Notes: a model not told the origin generated them from the sequence alone. A stretch of DNA of 64,000 nucleotides from Glycocaulis alkaliphilus (GCF_004000605.1 NZ_CP018911.1:2461001-2525000), one strand, 5' to 3'. Positions 17,483-25,970 are shown, numbered from the stretch's first letter. Made by a program: numbers and translations.

Positions 17483-18297
17483 AGCAGTATTTCAGCACCA
17501 CCGCCGATGACCAGCCGCGAAAAGCCGGCTCGCTTCTGGCCATAGCCTCCGGCAAGGGCGGGGTCGGCAAGACCGTGGTGGCAGGCGCGCTCGCCAGCGC
17601 CTTTGCCGCCCGCCAGGAGCGCACGCTGCTGGTCGATGGTGATCTGGGCATGGCCAATATCGATGTGCAGCTGGGCCTTGATCCGCGCGGTGATCTCTCC
17701 GGCGTCATGTCCGGCCAGATTTCGCTCGCTGAAGCCGTCTCCTGCGTGGCGGGCGGAGCGGACATGACCGGCGGATTTGATGTGATCGCCGGGCGTTCCG
17801 GCTCGGCCGCGCTGGCGGGGCTTGATACCGCAGGCGCGGCGCGCCTTGCCGCCGGGATCGCTGCCGCCTCCATGACCTATGACCGTACGCTGATTGATCT
17901 GGCCGCCGGGGCCGACCGGGCCACCATACGCCTTGCCGCCGCGGCCGATGATGTGGTGCTGGTCATGTCCGATGAGCCGACCTCGCTCACCGATGCCTAT
18001 GCGTTCGTGAAGCTGCTGCGCCTGCGCGATGAGGGCGCGGCCCCCTTCATCATCGTCAATAATGCGCCCGACAAGGCGAGCGCGGAGATGGCCTATGCCT
18101 CGTTCGCGCGCACCTGCGAGAGCTTCCTCGGCTTCCGCCCGCCGCTCGCCGGCATCATCCGCCGGGACAGCAATGTGCCCAAAGCCATCCGCGCGCAGAC
18201 AGCGCTGAAAACCCTCGCCCCCGGAACGCCCGCCATGCGCGACATCGAGGCCATTGCCGGACTTCTTGCTGCGGGGGCTGAGAGCGCTTACGCTTGA
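17479..18297 (+). CDS. flhG: MinD-like ATPase FlhG (FleN/YlxH family)
   Basis: FlhG is a MinD/ParA-type ATPase that limits flagellar number and antagonises FlhF. The 272-residue product shows the deviant Walker A SGKGGVGKT (about residues 24-32), the switch DGDLGMANIDVQLGLDPRGD and a LIDLAAGADRATIRLAAAAD segment. It has the expected length. Its start overlaps the flhF stop by 4 bp. It lacks an obvious extended C-terminal amphipathic helix, as is common among short FlhG proteins. A 108-residue membrane protein follows in the same direction. Confidence 0.9.
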   Translation: MKQYFSTTADDQPRKAGSLLAIASGKGGVGKTVVAGALASAFAARQERTLLVDGDLGMANIDVQLGLDPRGDLSGVMSGQISLAEAVSCVAGGADMTGGFDVIAGRSGSAALAGLDTAGAARLAAGIAAASMTYDRTLIDLAAGADRATIRLAAAADDVVLVMSDEPTSLTDAYAFVKLLRLRDEGAAPFIIVNNAPDKASAEMAYASFARTCESFLGFRPPLAGIIRRDSNVPKAIRAQTALKTLAPGTPAMRDIEAIAGLLAAGAESAYA

Positions 18298-18336
18298 GCT
18301 TTCCGGTGGGGGCCGGTTTGAAAACCGGGGGGAGCC

Positions 18337-18663
18337 ATGATCGAAGAATTCGCCACCCGGCTGATCGCCGGGTTCACACCTGCAACGCTGATCCTGTTGA
18401 CGCTGGTTTCAATCGTGGCCGCGCTCGTCATGCGCCGCTGGAGCCAGCTCTATGCCGCGGCGCTCTTTGCCTTCGCGGCTGACTGCGTGGCGCGCTATCT
18501 GCTGGAGCTGGGGGCCGCCGACGGCGTGCCGGTCAATTTCGCCATGGAACTCGCCATGACGCGCCTCGATGCAGGCGCGATCAGCGCCATGGCCCGCCCC
18601 TTCCTCTATCTCGCCGTCATCGCCGCCCTGTTCTGGGTGAAAAAGCGGTATGGGGCGAAGTAG
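18337..18663 (+). CDS. Small membrane protein of unknown function at the end of the flhA-flhF-flhG series
   Basis: I do not recognise this 108-residue protein. It has about three hydrophobic segments: LILLTLVSIVAALVM (residues ~19-33), LYAAALFAFAADCVARYLLE (~38-57) and MARPFLYLAVIAALFWVKKR near the C-terminus. There is no signal peptide. It starts 39 bp after flhG on the same strand with GGGGGGAGCC upstream of its ATG, so it may be co-transcribed. A role in the flagellar base or polar placement would be guesswork. Confidence 0.65.
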   Translation: MIEEFATRLIAGFTPATLILLTLVSIVAALVMRRWSQLYAAALFAFAADCVARYLLELGAADGVPVNFAMELAMTRLDAGAISAMARPFLYLAVIAALFWVKKRYGAK

Positions 18664-18697
18664 GGGGGTGATGTCCTTGCCGCCGTTGCCGCGCGCT

Positions 18698-18907
18698 TCA
18701 GAACCTAGCCAATAGCTTTTCAAGAAAAAAGCTGAATATGAACAGCGCCACCCCTGCAAAGGGAATTAGCAAACTCACTGCAAAATCACTTAATGCCACC
18801 CCATCGCCAACCCAGAAATGGGACATCAGTATTACGATGTAAGCAGCAATAATGATAAAACACGCCACTCTAAATGCGCCTAGAAAAGTTTTGACATACC
18901 TATTCAT
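18698..18907 (-). CDS. Small hypothetical membrane protein
   Basis: This 69-residue product (from the ATG at 18907) is unusually hydrophobic, with two likely membrane helices (FRVACFIIIAAYIVILMSHF and VSLLIPFAGVALFIFSFFLE) and a basic end. It is less GC-rich than its neighbours, which may mean recent arrival. Its start overlaps the stop of the 36-residue ORF upstream by eight bases (ATGAATAG), a sign of coupled translation. I do not recognise a family. Confidence 0.55.
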   Translation of the reverse strand: MNRYVKTFLGAFRVACFIIIAAYIVILMSHFWVGDGVALSDFAVSLLIPFAGVALFIFSFFLEKLLARF

Positions 18908-19010
18908 CACCTAATTGCACCCAGACTGTGGCGATGCGATTGTTGCGTTGAGCCCACGCCCCCGAAAACATCGCGAGGGCAATAACACCGATGGCAATAC
19001 GCATGGTCAT
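18900..19010 (-). CDS. 36-residue secreted mini-protein
   Basis: The ORF reads MTMRIAIGVIALAMFSGAWA followed by QRNNRIATVWVQLGDE, that is, a textbook signal peptide with a cleavage site near residue 20 and a 16-residue mature tail. A strong GGAGGGAGG ribosome-binding site lies 7 bp before the ATG. It overlaps the membrane ORF 18698-18907, so the two look like a micro-operon. Function is unknown; a regulatory leader peptide for the second ORF is possible. Confidence 0.5.
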   Translation of the reverse strand: MTMRIAIGVIALAMFSGAWAQRNNRIATVWVQLGDE

Positions 19011-19124
19011 TGAGCTGCCTCCCTCCGAGCACCTTCACATCGCCCGATCAGACGCATACTACACCCGCCAGAGGCAGGGTGGATAAGTTTTAAGAGGCCG
19101 TGATGGGGAAAGGTGAGGGGTGAT

Positions 19125-19250
19125 GTCCTCCCCCGTTTACGGGGGGTGAGGCGCGGAGCACCGAACGGCAGCGCGAGCGAGACGGAGGGGGAGAAACAAA
19201 TCCCCCCTCGCCCCTTTCAGGGGCACTCCCCCCGTAAACGGGGGGAGACA
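19125..19250. repeat. Imperfect palindromic repeat (CCTCCCCC family, copy 2)
   Basis: This unit runs from GTCCTCCCCCGTTTACGGGG to CCCCCGTAAACGGGGGGAGA with a GCCCCTTTCAGGGGC hairpin inside, matching the copies at 14.2 and 50.2 kb. Its inner part differs, with GTGAGGCGCGGAGCACCGAA in place of the GTCAGCG/CGCTGAC hairpin, so it looks like a recombinant version. Otherwise 19011-19270 holds nothing I can name. Confidence 0.75.
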
Positions 19251-19270
19251 CCGGCAGGCCAAGAGCACCC

Positions 19271-19314
19271 CCCAAAAAATCTGCGGCGCGCGTCAGGGCA
19301 AACGCGCGCCGCAG
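19271..19314 (-). terminator. Rho-independent terminator of the DUF6607 gene
   Basis: On the minus strand a perfect 13-bp stem (CTGCGGCGCGCGT with its complement; 8-nt loop, 19281-19314) is followed by ATTTTTTGGG. It lies 34 bp beyond the DUF6607 stop codon. Confidence 0.85.
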
Positions 19315-19347
19315 CATCTAACCGTCCGATTTAAAGGGAGAATCCCT

Positions 19348-20358
19348 TCAGGGGAGGATATCGGCCGGTTGTCCGTTCGCCGTCACCCGCGTCTCGATGA
19401 TCGCGGCCGCATTGGCAAAGGCTTCTTCCGTCTCGCGCGCACCCATGAACACGGCCTGGCCTTCAGACAGGACCGGGCCATAGAGCAGCGTGCCTTCGGC
19501 GTCGTCCTCGGCGGTGAAGACATCAGCCAGCATGATCTCGTCCCACGCGGCGCGCACCTCGGCCCAATAGTCGGCGGTAGCGGCCCAGTAGCGGTGGGCG
19601 TTCTCCACGCCGGTGAGTTCGGTGCGGCGATAGGTGTTGATGCCGTGTTCGCGCACCAGCTCGCGGGGGGTGCCATCGCGCAAGACCAGCTTTGAATTGT
19701 CCTGCTCATGGGTCCAGCCCCAGGCAGTGATGGTGTGGCGGTTCACCGCCGCGATGGTGTCATAGTCATCGCGCGTGGTGGCATCGCGGCGCGGCAGCGG
19801 ACGCCAGGACACAGCCGGCGTCCAGGTGGAGGCGCCCACACCGTGCTCCCAACGGGCAAGACCCGCATAGCGCGGGGAGTCGTCCACCTGATAGACGGTC
19901 TGTGACCATGCGCCCCGCGCATCGTCCGCGCTCACATCTTCCATCTCCCAGCTATTGAAGCCGCGATAGGCCATCAGGCGGGAGGGCTGATACTGCCAGT
20001 CCTGACGCCAGTGCTTGATGATCATCGGGTCTTCACGGTCGCCCACCAGCAGGAGGTGCTGCAGCGAGATGAAGTCCGGCTCGTCGGCGATCACGATCAC
20101 CACTTCGCGCGCCGGCGTCTCGGTAGAGGGGCGCAGCTCATAGCCATCAGCAATCGGCAGGAACTCGGTGAAGGCGAAGGTGACGGTGTATTCGCCCTGC
20201 ATCGCCAGAATGGCCTGACGGTCGGCTTCTGCGGGCACGCCCGCCTGGTGTTGCGTCTGCACGCCTTCAGCTACCGCCCCGCCCATCGCGGCAGCCTGTC
20301 CCGCCAGAATGGCCACGGCCAGGAAACTGCCCGTCAGCCCTGTTACCACGCGTTTCAC
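19348..20358 (-). CDS. DUF6607-family exported protein, partner of the heme receptor
   Basis: From the GTG at 20358 the product is about 336 residues with a signal peptide (VKRVVTGLTGSFLAVAILAG, cleavage after AAA). I chose this start over an in-frame ATG at 20451 because it creates the signal peptide and has GGAG upstream. The body contains the family pattern IKHWRQDWQYQPSRLMAYRG, YQVDDSPRYAGLARWEH and INTYRRTELTGVENAHRYW. It matches, from memory, DUF6607 proteins, which tend to sit beside TonB receptors. It is divergent from such a receptor across a Fur-like palindrome, so a periplasmic role in heme or iron uptake is inferred; no biochemical function is known to me. Confidence 0.75.
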   Translation of the reverse strand: MKRVVTGLTGSFLAVAILAGQAAAMGGAVAEGVQTQHQAGVPAEADRQAILAMQGEYTVTFAFTEFLPIADGYELRPSTETPAREVVIVIADEPDFISLQHLLLVGDREDPMIIKHWRQDWQYQPSRLMAYRGFNSWEMEDVSADDARGAWSQTVYQVDDSPRYAGLARWEHGVGASTWTPAVSWRPLPRRDATTRDDYDTIAAVNRHTITAWGWTHEQDNSKLVLRDGTPRELVREHGINTYRRTELTGVENAHRYWAATADYWAEVRAAWDEIMLADVFTAEDDAEGTLLYGPVLSEGQAVFMGARETEEAFANAAAIIETRVTANGQPADILP

Positions 20359-20475
20359 CGTCACATCTCCATCTGTTGCGTTGCTCAGCCCTGCAAGGGC
20401 TACAGCGATCTCTGCCTGCCTCAGGGACCCGTATGTGTGTCCCCCGTGCATGGCCTACTCCGTCAATTACAGTTT

Positions 20476-20507
20476 TGCAAACAATTCTGACTTGCATTCC
20501 GAAATGC
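20476..20507. promoter_or_regulatory. Candidate Fur-type operator between DUF6607 and the TonB receptor
   Basis: TGCAA-N11-TTGCA (20476-20496) is a 21-bp inverted repeat overlapping a second one, GCATT-N4-AATGC (20494-20507). It lies 63 bp before the TonB-receptor ATG and about 118 bp before the DUF6607 start. TGCAA/TTGCA-type palindromes are common in alphaproteobacterial iron (Fur) operators. The assignment to Fur is inference from context. Confidence 0.45.
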
Positions 20508-20559
20508 GCCTCGACATACATGCCGCAACTGAGACTTATTCGCAATAGGAAGCTGCATC

Positions 20560-22677
20560 ATGTCCTCCCCAATCCACACCCTTTCAGCATCCGCCCGCGC
20601 GAGCCTGCTGGCCAGCGCCGCCGCTCTGGCCCTGCTGCCCGCTGCCGCGTTCGCCAATGATTCCGACACCGCGCAGGCGAACGAGGCAAGCGAGACGATC
20701 ATCGTCACCGCCACGCGCACCCGCCTGCCCAATTTCGATTACCCCGGCATGGCGTCGGTGATTGATCTGGGCTGGCTGGAGTCAGAGCGCCCGTCCGACC
20801 TCACCGACCTGCTTCGCGACACGCCGGGCCTTGAGGTTGCGGGCGGTCCGCGCCGCACCGGGCAAACCCTGTCTCTGCGCGGATTTGGCCGTGAGAATAT
20901 CGCCCTTCTGGTCGATGGCGCGCGGCAGAATTTCTCCTCCGCGCATGACGGCGTGATGTTCATCGATCCGGGCCTTCTGGGCCGTATGGAGACGGTGCGC
21001 GGCGCAGCCTCCTCGCTTTATGGTTCGGGCGCTTCGGGCGGCGTGATCGCGTTTGAAACCGCCAATGCCGACACATTCCTGCAGGCCGGAGAAACGCGCG
21101 GCGCACGCGCCTCCATCGGCTACCGCTCCGGCAATGAGGAAACGCGCGGTTCAGCCGCCGTGTTCGGACGCAATGATGTTGTCTCCGGCCTCGTCGCCCT
21201 GTCGGCGCGTTCCTCTGGCGATATTGCGCTGGGCTCCGGCAATGACCTGCCCGCCGATGACGAGGTGATCTCGCTTCTGGCCAATGGCGAATGGCGTGTC
21301 AGCCCCGGCCTTACCCTGTCTGGCGGCATCCTCTCCTTCCGCAACGAGGCGCGCGAGCCCAATAACGGTCAGGGCGCGCAGGAGGTGGCCAGCGGCAATC
21401 CGCTGATGGAAAAGGATGTCAGCGCCGACACGTATCGTGTGGGCCTGCGTTATGCGCCTGAAGGCCAGTCGCTCATTGGCCTGGAGATGACGCTCTACCG
21501 CACCGAAGGCGGGGTGGATGAGCGTGATCCGCTGACCGGCCGCTTCATCACGCGCGATCTGACCACGAATGGCATCCGCGCCGAGAACCGCTCCGAGTTT
21601 CTGCTGGGTACGCTCCCCGTCGCGCTGACCTTTGGCGGCGAATGGTATGAGGATGAGCAGACCGGCACCGATAGCGATGTGCCTTCGGGCCTGCGCGGCG
21701 GTGTGCCGAACGGCACGACCACCTTCTACGGCGCCTATGTGCAGGGCGAGACGGCGTTCTCCGTTGGCGCCCTCGGCCGCGTCATCCTGCTGCCGGGCGT
21801 GCGCTGGGACCGGTTTGAAAGCGATAGCGATATTGGCGGCGCCAATGAGGACGAGGCCATCTCGGCGCGCTTCGGGGCCACCTGGGCGCCGGTTGAGAGC
21901 GCACGCATCTTCGCCAGCTGGTCAGAGGCCTTCCGCGCGCCCTCGCTCAACGAGCTTTACCTCGATGGCACGCACTTCTCCATGCCGCACCCCATCCTTG
22001 GCGCGCCGACCTTCATCACCAATGACTTCATCCCCAATCCGGACCTGCGCCCGGAATCCAGCGAAACTTTCGAGATCGGGGCCGGCTATACCCATACCGG
22101 CCTGTTCACGGCCTCTGACCGGCTGGAGGTGAAAGGCGCCTGGTTCCGCACACGCGCCGATGACCTCATCAATCTGGCGGTGGATTTCGCGCTTGATCCG
22201 ACCTGCTTTGCCCCGCCCTTCTTCGCGCCCTGCTCGGCGGGCACCTCCTTCTCCAGCAATGTCGCCAATGCCGAGCTGACCGGGTTCGAGATCGCCGCGC
22301 TATACCAGAACGGGCCGCTGACCCTTTCCGGCTCTGTCTATGAGGTTGATGGCGAGGATCGCACCACCGGCGCGCCGCTGGGCTCACTGCAACCCGTTCA
22401 GGGCTATGTGCGCGGCGTCTGGAGCTTTGACCGGGCCGATATTGGCGCGCGCCTCAGCTTTGCCGGTGATTTTGACAATACGAGCGCTGGCAGTGAACGC
22501 GACGGCTTTGCGGTGCTGGATGTGTTCGGCAGCTGGCAGCCCTTTGAGGATCGCCGGGTACGCATCAATGCCGGTGTCGAGAACGTGTTCGACACCGATT
22601 ATGAGCGCGTGTTTGCGGGCGTCTCGGAAGCCGGCCGCACCTTCCGCATCGATCTCAGCTGGACCGGAGGGTGGTAA
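20560..22677 (+). CDS. TonB-dependent heme/hemoglobin receptor
   Basis: This 705-residue outer-membrane receptor imports a ligand using TonB energy. It has a signal peptide (residues ~1-32, ending AAAFA), a TonB box (ETIIVTATR, ~45-53), a plug domain (LTDLLRDTPGLEVAGGPRRT, ETVRGAASSLYGSGASGGVI) and a 22-strand barrel ending in a terminal aromatic residue (FRIDLSWTGGW). The FRAP and NPDL boxes (EAFRAPSLNELY, then NPDLRPESSETFEIG) flank a short loop with two histidines (GTHFSMPH). That is the hallmark of heme receptors such as HemR/HmuR. It is divergent from the DUF6607 gene and probably iron-repressed. Confidence 0.88.
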   Translation: MSSPIHTLSASARASLLASAAALALLPAAAFANDSDTAQANEASETIIVTATRTRLPNFDYPGMASVIDLGWLESERPSDLTDLLRDTPGLEVAGGPRRTGQTLSLRGFGRENIALLVDGARQNFSSAHDGVMFIDPGLLGRMETVRGAASSLYGSGASGGVIAFETANADTFLQAGETRGARASIGYRSGNEETRGSAAVFGRNDVVSGLVALSARSSGDIALGSGNDLPADDEVISLLANGEWRVSPGLTLSGGILSFRNEAREPNNGQGAQEVASGNPLMEKDVSADTYRVGLRYAPEGQSLIGLEMTLYRTEGGVDERDPLTGRFITRDLTTNGIRAENRSEFLLGTLPVALTFGGEWYEDEQTGTDSDVPSGLRGGVPNGTTTFYGAYVQGETAFSVGALGRVILLPGVRWDRFESDSDIGGANEDEAISARFGATWAPVESARIFASWSEAFRAPSLNELYLDGTHFSMPHPILGAPTFITNDFIPNPDLRPESSETFEIGAGYTHTGLFTASDRLEVKGAWFRTRADDLINLAVDFALDPTCFAPPFFAPCSAGTSFSSNVANAELTGFEIAALYQNGPLTLSGSVYEVDGEDRTTGAPLGSLQPVQGYVRGVWSFDRADIGARLSFAGDFDNTSAGSERDGFAVLDVFGSWQPFEDRRVRINAGVENVFDTDYERVFAGVSEAGRTFRIDLSWTGGW

Positions 22678-22693
22678 GAGGGGGGACTTTTCC

Positions 22694-22860
22694 TAGTGCT
22701 CCGCGCATCCGCGCGCCGCTGCGGGCAAAAGTGCCCGGCGGCCGGTCGGCCTTGCGGACGGCGAAGCGCCGTCCGAAGAGCGCGAACGCGCGCCCGCGAC
22801 TGCCTGTGCCCGCGCAGGCGGGTATTCGCGGAACATCGCAACGCGGATGCGTTGCGAAAA
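22694..22860. repeat. ATCC/GGAT hairpin cassette, copy A
   Basis: The unit begins CTAGTGCTCCG and then CGCGC-ATCC-GCGCG (22702-22715), and ends with CGCAACGC-GGAT-GCGTTGCG (22837-22856). Inside are GGCGGCCGGTCGGCC, GGACGGCGAAGCGCCGTCC, GCGCGAACGCGCGC and CCCGCGCAGGCGGG hairpins. The right half, about 80 bp, recurs almost unchanged and inverted at 46856-46938. No coding sequence is credible here. It occupies the space between the receptor gene and its terminator. Confidence 0.85.
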
Positions 22861-22896
22861 CTGAGACCGGCCGGTTGAGGGACTGGCCGCATGAGA

Positions 22897-22932
22897 CCCC
22901 CGCACCTGTCCAGAGGGTGCGGGGGTTTTTTT
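22897..22932 (+). terminator. Rho-independent terminator after the TonB receptor
   Basis: A 10-bp perfect GC stem (CCCCCGCACC / GGTGCGGGGG) with a 9-nt loop is followed by seven T residues. It lies about 220 bp after the receptor stop, beyond the hairpin cassette. The remaining bases up to ompW (22933-23049) hold an A/T-richer stretch that is probably the ompW promoter. Confidence 0.9.
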
Positions 22933-23049
22933 GCCTGAAGAAAGACCTCTTGCCTGCGGCAGCACGCCGCGCGGCGGCTTGCCTCATCGCCTGCGGTACA
23001 TCTTTCCTGCGAAATAACCCTACTTTTTTTACAGGAAAGGTTTTTCCCC

Positions 23050-23691
23050 ATGAAGACGCTGTTGATGGCCTGTGCCGGTGCCGCCGTTCTGGCCGGTTCG
23101 ATTGCTCCTGCCGCGATGGCCGGGCAGGGCGACTGGATGTTCCGGCTGCGTGCGCTGCACGTCGCTCCGGACGAGGGCGCAACCATCTCTCCCATTGGCG
23201 GCTCGGTCGATATCGGCACATCGGTCGTGCCCGAACTCGACATCACCTACTTCTTCACAGACCGGATCGCGGTGGAACTCATTCTGGGCGTCACGCCTCA
23301 TGATGTCCGCGCGGTAAACACCAGTCTCGGGGATGTCGACTTGGGCGATGTGTGGCTGCTGCCACCGACCCTGACCCTGCAATACCACTTCAACCCGGAA
23401 GGCCAGCTGCGCCCCTATGTGGGGGCCGGTGTGAACTTCACCCACTTCTTCAATGCGGACCTGCCCTCCAGCTCACCGCTCACCTCGATCAGCTATGACA
23501 ACAGCATCGGTTTCGCGCTTCAGGCGGGCGTGGATTATGCGCTCAGCGAGCGCTGGTTCCTGAACTTTGATGTGAAGAAGGTCTGGATCAACACCGACGT
23601 CACCATTGATGCCGGCGCGCTCGGCATCGTGAACGCCGATGTTGATATTGATCCCTGGATTGTCGGTATCGGTTTCGGCTGGCGCTACTAG
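23050..23691 (+). CDS. ompW: OmpW-family outer-membrane protein
   Basis: OmpW proteins are eight-stranded beta barrels with a narrow hydrophobic channel for small nonpolar molecules. The 213-residue precursor has a signal peptide (residues ~1-25, ending AAMA). The family pattern follows: DWMFRLRALHVAPDEGA, ELDITYFFTDRIAVELILGV, LPPTLTLQYHFNPEGQLRPY and GAGVNFTHFF. It ends with the strand WIVGIGFGWRY, which carries the C-terminal aromatic signature of outer-membrane proteins. It has its own promoter region and terminator and so is monocistronic. Confidence 0.93.
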   Translation: MKTLLMACAGAAVLAGSIAPAAMAGQGDWMFRLRALHVAPDEGATISPIGGSVDIGTSVVPELDITYFFTDRIAVELILGVTPHDVRAVNTSLGDVDLGDVWLLPPTLTLQYHFNPEGQLRPYVGAGVNFTHFFNADLPSSSPLTSISYDNSIGFALQAGVDYALSERWFLNFDVKKVWINTDVTIDAGALGIVNADVDIDPWIVGIGFGWRY

Positions 23692-23745
23692 CGCCCGAAC
23701 ACCATCACGGACGCTGCATGGGCTCTGTGATACTCCCCCAGCCTG

Positions 23746-23780
23746 GCCCTCTTCGCACCTCGCGGAGAGGGCTTTTCTTT
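23746..23780 (+). terminator. Rho-independent terminator after ompW
   Basis: GCCCTCTTCGC pairs with GCGGAGAGGGC (11 bp, one G-T pair) around a 5-nt loop and is followed by TTTTCTTT. It lies 55 bp after the ompW stop. Confidence 0.85.
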
Positions 23781-23818
23781 GGCGCTGCGCCCCCCCGGCG
23801 GAGGGGTCATCGCTGAAA

Positions 23819-23876
23819 CTGGATATATAGCGGTATCGGCAGTACAGCCGGGGTCTCCCGCACCGACGGGAGACCC
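23819..23876. repeat. Inverted copy of the GGTCTCCC hairpin unit
   Basis: Its reverse complement matches 8704-8760 over about 55 bases: GGTCTCCCGTC(G/A)GTGCGGGA followed by GACCCCGGCTGTACTGC and a diverging tail. The core hairpin is the same as in the four paired elements at 58.6-59.9 kb. Confidence 0.75.
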
Positions 23877-23887
23877 GGCTTTTCTTG

Positions 23888-24055
23888 ATGCTCCGCACGT
23901 CCGTGCGTCGCTGCGGGCAAAAGTGCCCGGCGGCCGGTCGGCCTTGCGGCCCCTGACGGGGCCGGACTGACTCTCCGACGCGCAGCGTCGCAAGCGCGAA
24001 CGCGCGCCCGAGCTAATGCGAGGAGCGACGGGGCGGATGCCCCGGAGCATCACTA
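23888..24055. repeat. ATCC/GGAT hairpin cassette, copy B
   Basis: The unit runs from ATGCTCCG with a CGCAC-GTCC-GTGCG hairpin (23894-23907; loop varies by one base) to CGGGGC-GGAT-GCCCCG (24027-24042) and GGAGCATCACTAAAA. The ATGCTCC/GGAGCAT ends are inverted. The centre shares GGCGGCCGGTCGGCCTTGCG, a GGCCCCTGACGGGGCC hairpin and GCGCGAACGCGCGCCCGAGC with copy C at 45.6 kb. It fills the gap after ompW and abuts the 3' end of fliJ. Confidence 0.85.
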
Positions 24056-24058
24056 AAA

Positions 24059-24478
24059 CTAGTGCGCAGCCCGGCGCATGCGTCCGGCGATCTCGTCCAT
24101 CTCGGCCTGTTCGGCGGCGCGTACGGCATCCTCGATACGCGCCACGCGGCGCTCTTCGAGAAGCTCGTACTTTTTCAGCTCCGCAAAAGCCGTCTCCAGC
24201 CGCTCGCGCAACTCCCCCGCCTGCGCCTCGACCTCGCGTTCGGAGGCACGCAGATTGTCTTTGCGCTGAATGACAGAGCGCGCATAGGAGCCATAGGCCA
24301 GATAGCCTTCCTTGCTCTCTGAGGCGGCGGCCTGTTCGCCCGGAACGCTTAGCTCCAGCCGTTCGATCTGGTCGGCAATCGCCGCGCGGGCGCGGTCGAT
24401 GTCGGCCATCTGCTTTTGCAGTTCTTCCACCTTGAACCGGGCCAGCCGGATCAGCGGCGCATGAGAGCGTGTGCTCAT
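24059..24478 (-). CDS. fliJ: Flagellar export chaperone (FliJ)
   Basis: FliJ is a coiled-coil protein that binds the FliI hexamer like the gamma subunit of an F-type ATPase and links it to FlhA. The 139-residue sequence is entirely helical and highly charged (FKVEELQKQMADIDRARAAI, then REVEAQAGELRERLETAFAE), which is the expected appearance. Sequence alone is weakly diagnostic; the position 3 bp downstream of fliI settles the call. It ends against hairpin cassette B. Confidence 0.85.
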   Translation of the reverse strand: MSTRSHAPLIRLARFKVEELQKQMADIDRARAAIADQIERLELSVPGEQAAASESKEGYLAYGSYARSVIQRKDNLRASEREVEAQAGELRERLETAFAELKKYELLEERRVARIEDAVRAAEQAEMDEIAGRMRRAAH

Positions 24479-24481
24479 GGG

Positions 24482-25801
24482 TTATTCCTTTCCATCCACC
24501 ACAATCTCCGACAGGGCCGCGAAACTCTCTTCAATCGAGGAGGTGTCGTCTTTTCCCTGTCCGAGGAACGCTTCGAGCGGGCCATTCAGCGCAATAGCGC
24601 GGTCGACCTCTGTATTGGACCCGGCGGCATAGGCTCCGAGCCTTATCAGTTCTTCCATGTCGGCATAGGCGCTAAGCACGCGCCGTGCCTCGACAACCAG
24701 CTCAGCCTCGCCGGGTCCATAGACCTCCGGCGCAGTACGCGAGATGGATTTGAGCACATCAATGGCCGGGAAGCGGCCGCGCTCGGCAATCGCGCGCGTC
24801 ATCACCACGTGGCCGTCCAGAATGCCGCGCACCGCATCGGCAATCGGTTCGTTATGATCGTCGCCATCAACCAGAACGGTGAAAAGCGCGGTGATCGACC
24901 CGCAGCCGTTCTCGCCTGGACCTGCCCGCTCCAGAAGGCGCGGCAGCTCGGCAAAGACGGATGGCGTATAGCCACGCGTAGTGGGCGGTTCGCCCGCAGC
25001 CAGCCCGATCTCGCGCTGGGCAAGGGCAAAGCGCGTTACTGAATCCATCAGGCACAGCACGTTGAGGCCCTGATCCCGGAAATACTCCGCAACGGTGAGC
25101 GTCATATAGGCGGCCTGGCGGCGCGACAGGGCAGGCGCATCGGATGTCTCGGTGATGACCACCGAGCGCGCACGGCCCGCCTCGCCCAGCACCTCGTCGA
25201 CAAACTCGCGCGCTTCGCGTCCCCGCTCGCCAATCAGGCCGATCACGATCACGTCCGCGCTGGTGCCGCGCGTGATCATGCTCATCAGGACAGACTTGCC
25301 GACGCCCGAACCGGCGAACACGCCAAGGCGCTGGCCGGTACGCATCGGGGTGAAGGTGTTGAGCGCACGCACACCCAGATCCAGGCGCGGGCCCAGCGCG
25401 TCGCGCTGGTGAGCGCACAGCGGCGCACCCTTGACCGGATAGGCGCGATTGCCTTCCGCCAGCGGACCCTTGCCGTCGCGCGGCTCGCCGAACGCATTGA
25501 TGACCCGGCCAAGCCAGGCAGAATGGGGGCGGATCACCATGCCGTCAGGATCAATCCGGGCGGGCGCACCGGCGCGAATGCCGGACAGATCGCCATGGGC
25601 CATCATCAGGGCGGTATCGCCCCGGAAGCCGACCACCTCGCAGCGCTGCGGGTTGTCACCTGCCCCGACATAGGCGCTGGCACCGAGCGTCAGCCCGGCA
25701 CGCGGACCTTCCGCCTCGATAAGCAGGCCGTTGATCGCCTTCACGCGCCCCTTGAAGGTGCGCGTCTCGATATCCTCGATACGGTCAATCAGGCCTTGCA
25801 C
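24482..25801 (-). CDS. fliI: Flagellum-specific ATPase (FliI)
   Basis: FliI powers and organises export of flagellar proteins at the base of the type III gate. The 439-residue protein has the F1-beta-like fold with Walker [15 protein letters not shown], the [20 protein letters not shown] signature, Walker [21 protein letters not shown] and the family stretch [20 protein letters not shown]. It is divergent from ctrA over 340 bp, so the CtrA and GANTC sites in that gap could also affect fliI-fliJ. Length is normal. Confidence 0.96.
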   Translation of the reverse strand: MQGLIDRIEDIETRTFKGRVKAINGLLIEAEGPRAGLTLGASAYVGAGDNPQRCEVVGFRGDTALMMAHGDLSGIRAGAPARIDPDGMVIRPHSAWLGRVINAFGEPRDGKGPLAEGNRAYPVKGAPLCAHQRDALGPRLDLGVRALNTFTPMRTGQRLGVFAGSGVGKSVLMSMITRGTSADVIVIGLIGERGREAREFVDEVLGEAGRARSVVITETSDAPALSRRQAAYMTLTVAEYFRDQGLNVLCLMDSVTRFALAQREIGLAAGEPPTTRGYTPSVFAELPRLLERAGPGENGCGSITALFTVLVDGDDHNEPIADAVRGILDGHVVMTRAIAERGRFPAIDVLKSISRTAPEVYGPGEAELVVEARRVLSAYADMEELIRLGAYAAGSNTEVDRAIALNGPLEAFLGQGKDDTSSIEESFAALSEIVVDGKE

Positions 25802-25970
25802 GGCGGTTCTCGCTTAGCTGTGGTCCGGCTGCTTCTGCGGCCGGTCTTGCAAGCTTTTAACGCAAGTGCGGTTTCAACCGCGTAAACGACTGCGCAACGC
25901 CTCGCTCATACTTTCTCCACAGGGTGTTGCAGCAAAAACTCTGCGGCGGGGCCATGCAGCGCAGCGTGCT

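Noticed and set aside
22671-23303. Plus-strand open frame crossing the hairpin cassette into ompW
   Set aside because: It translates palindromic repeats and then runs out of frame through ompW.
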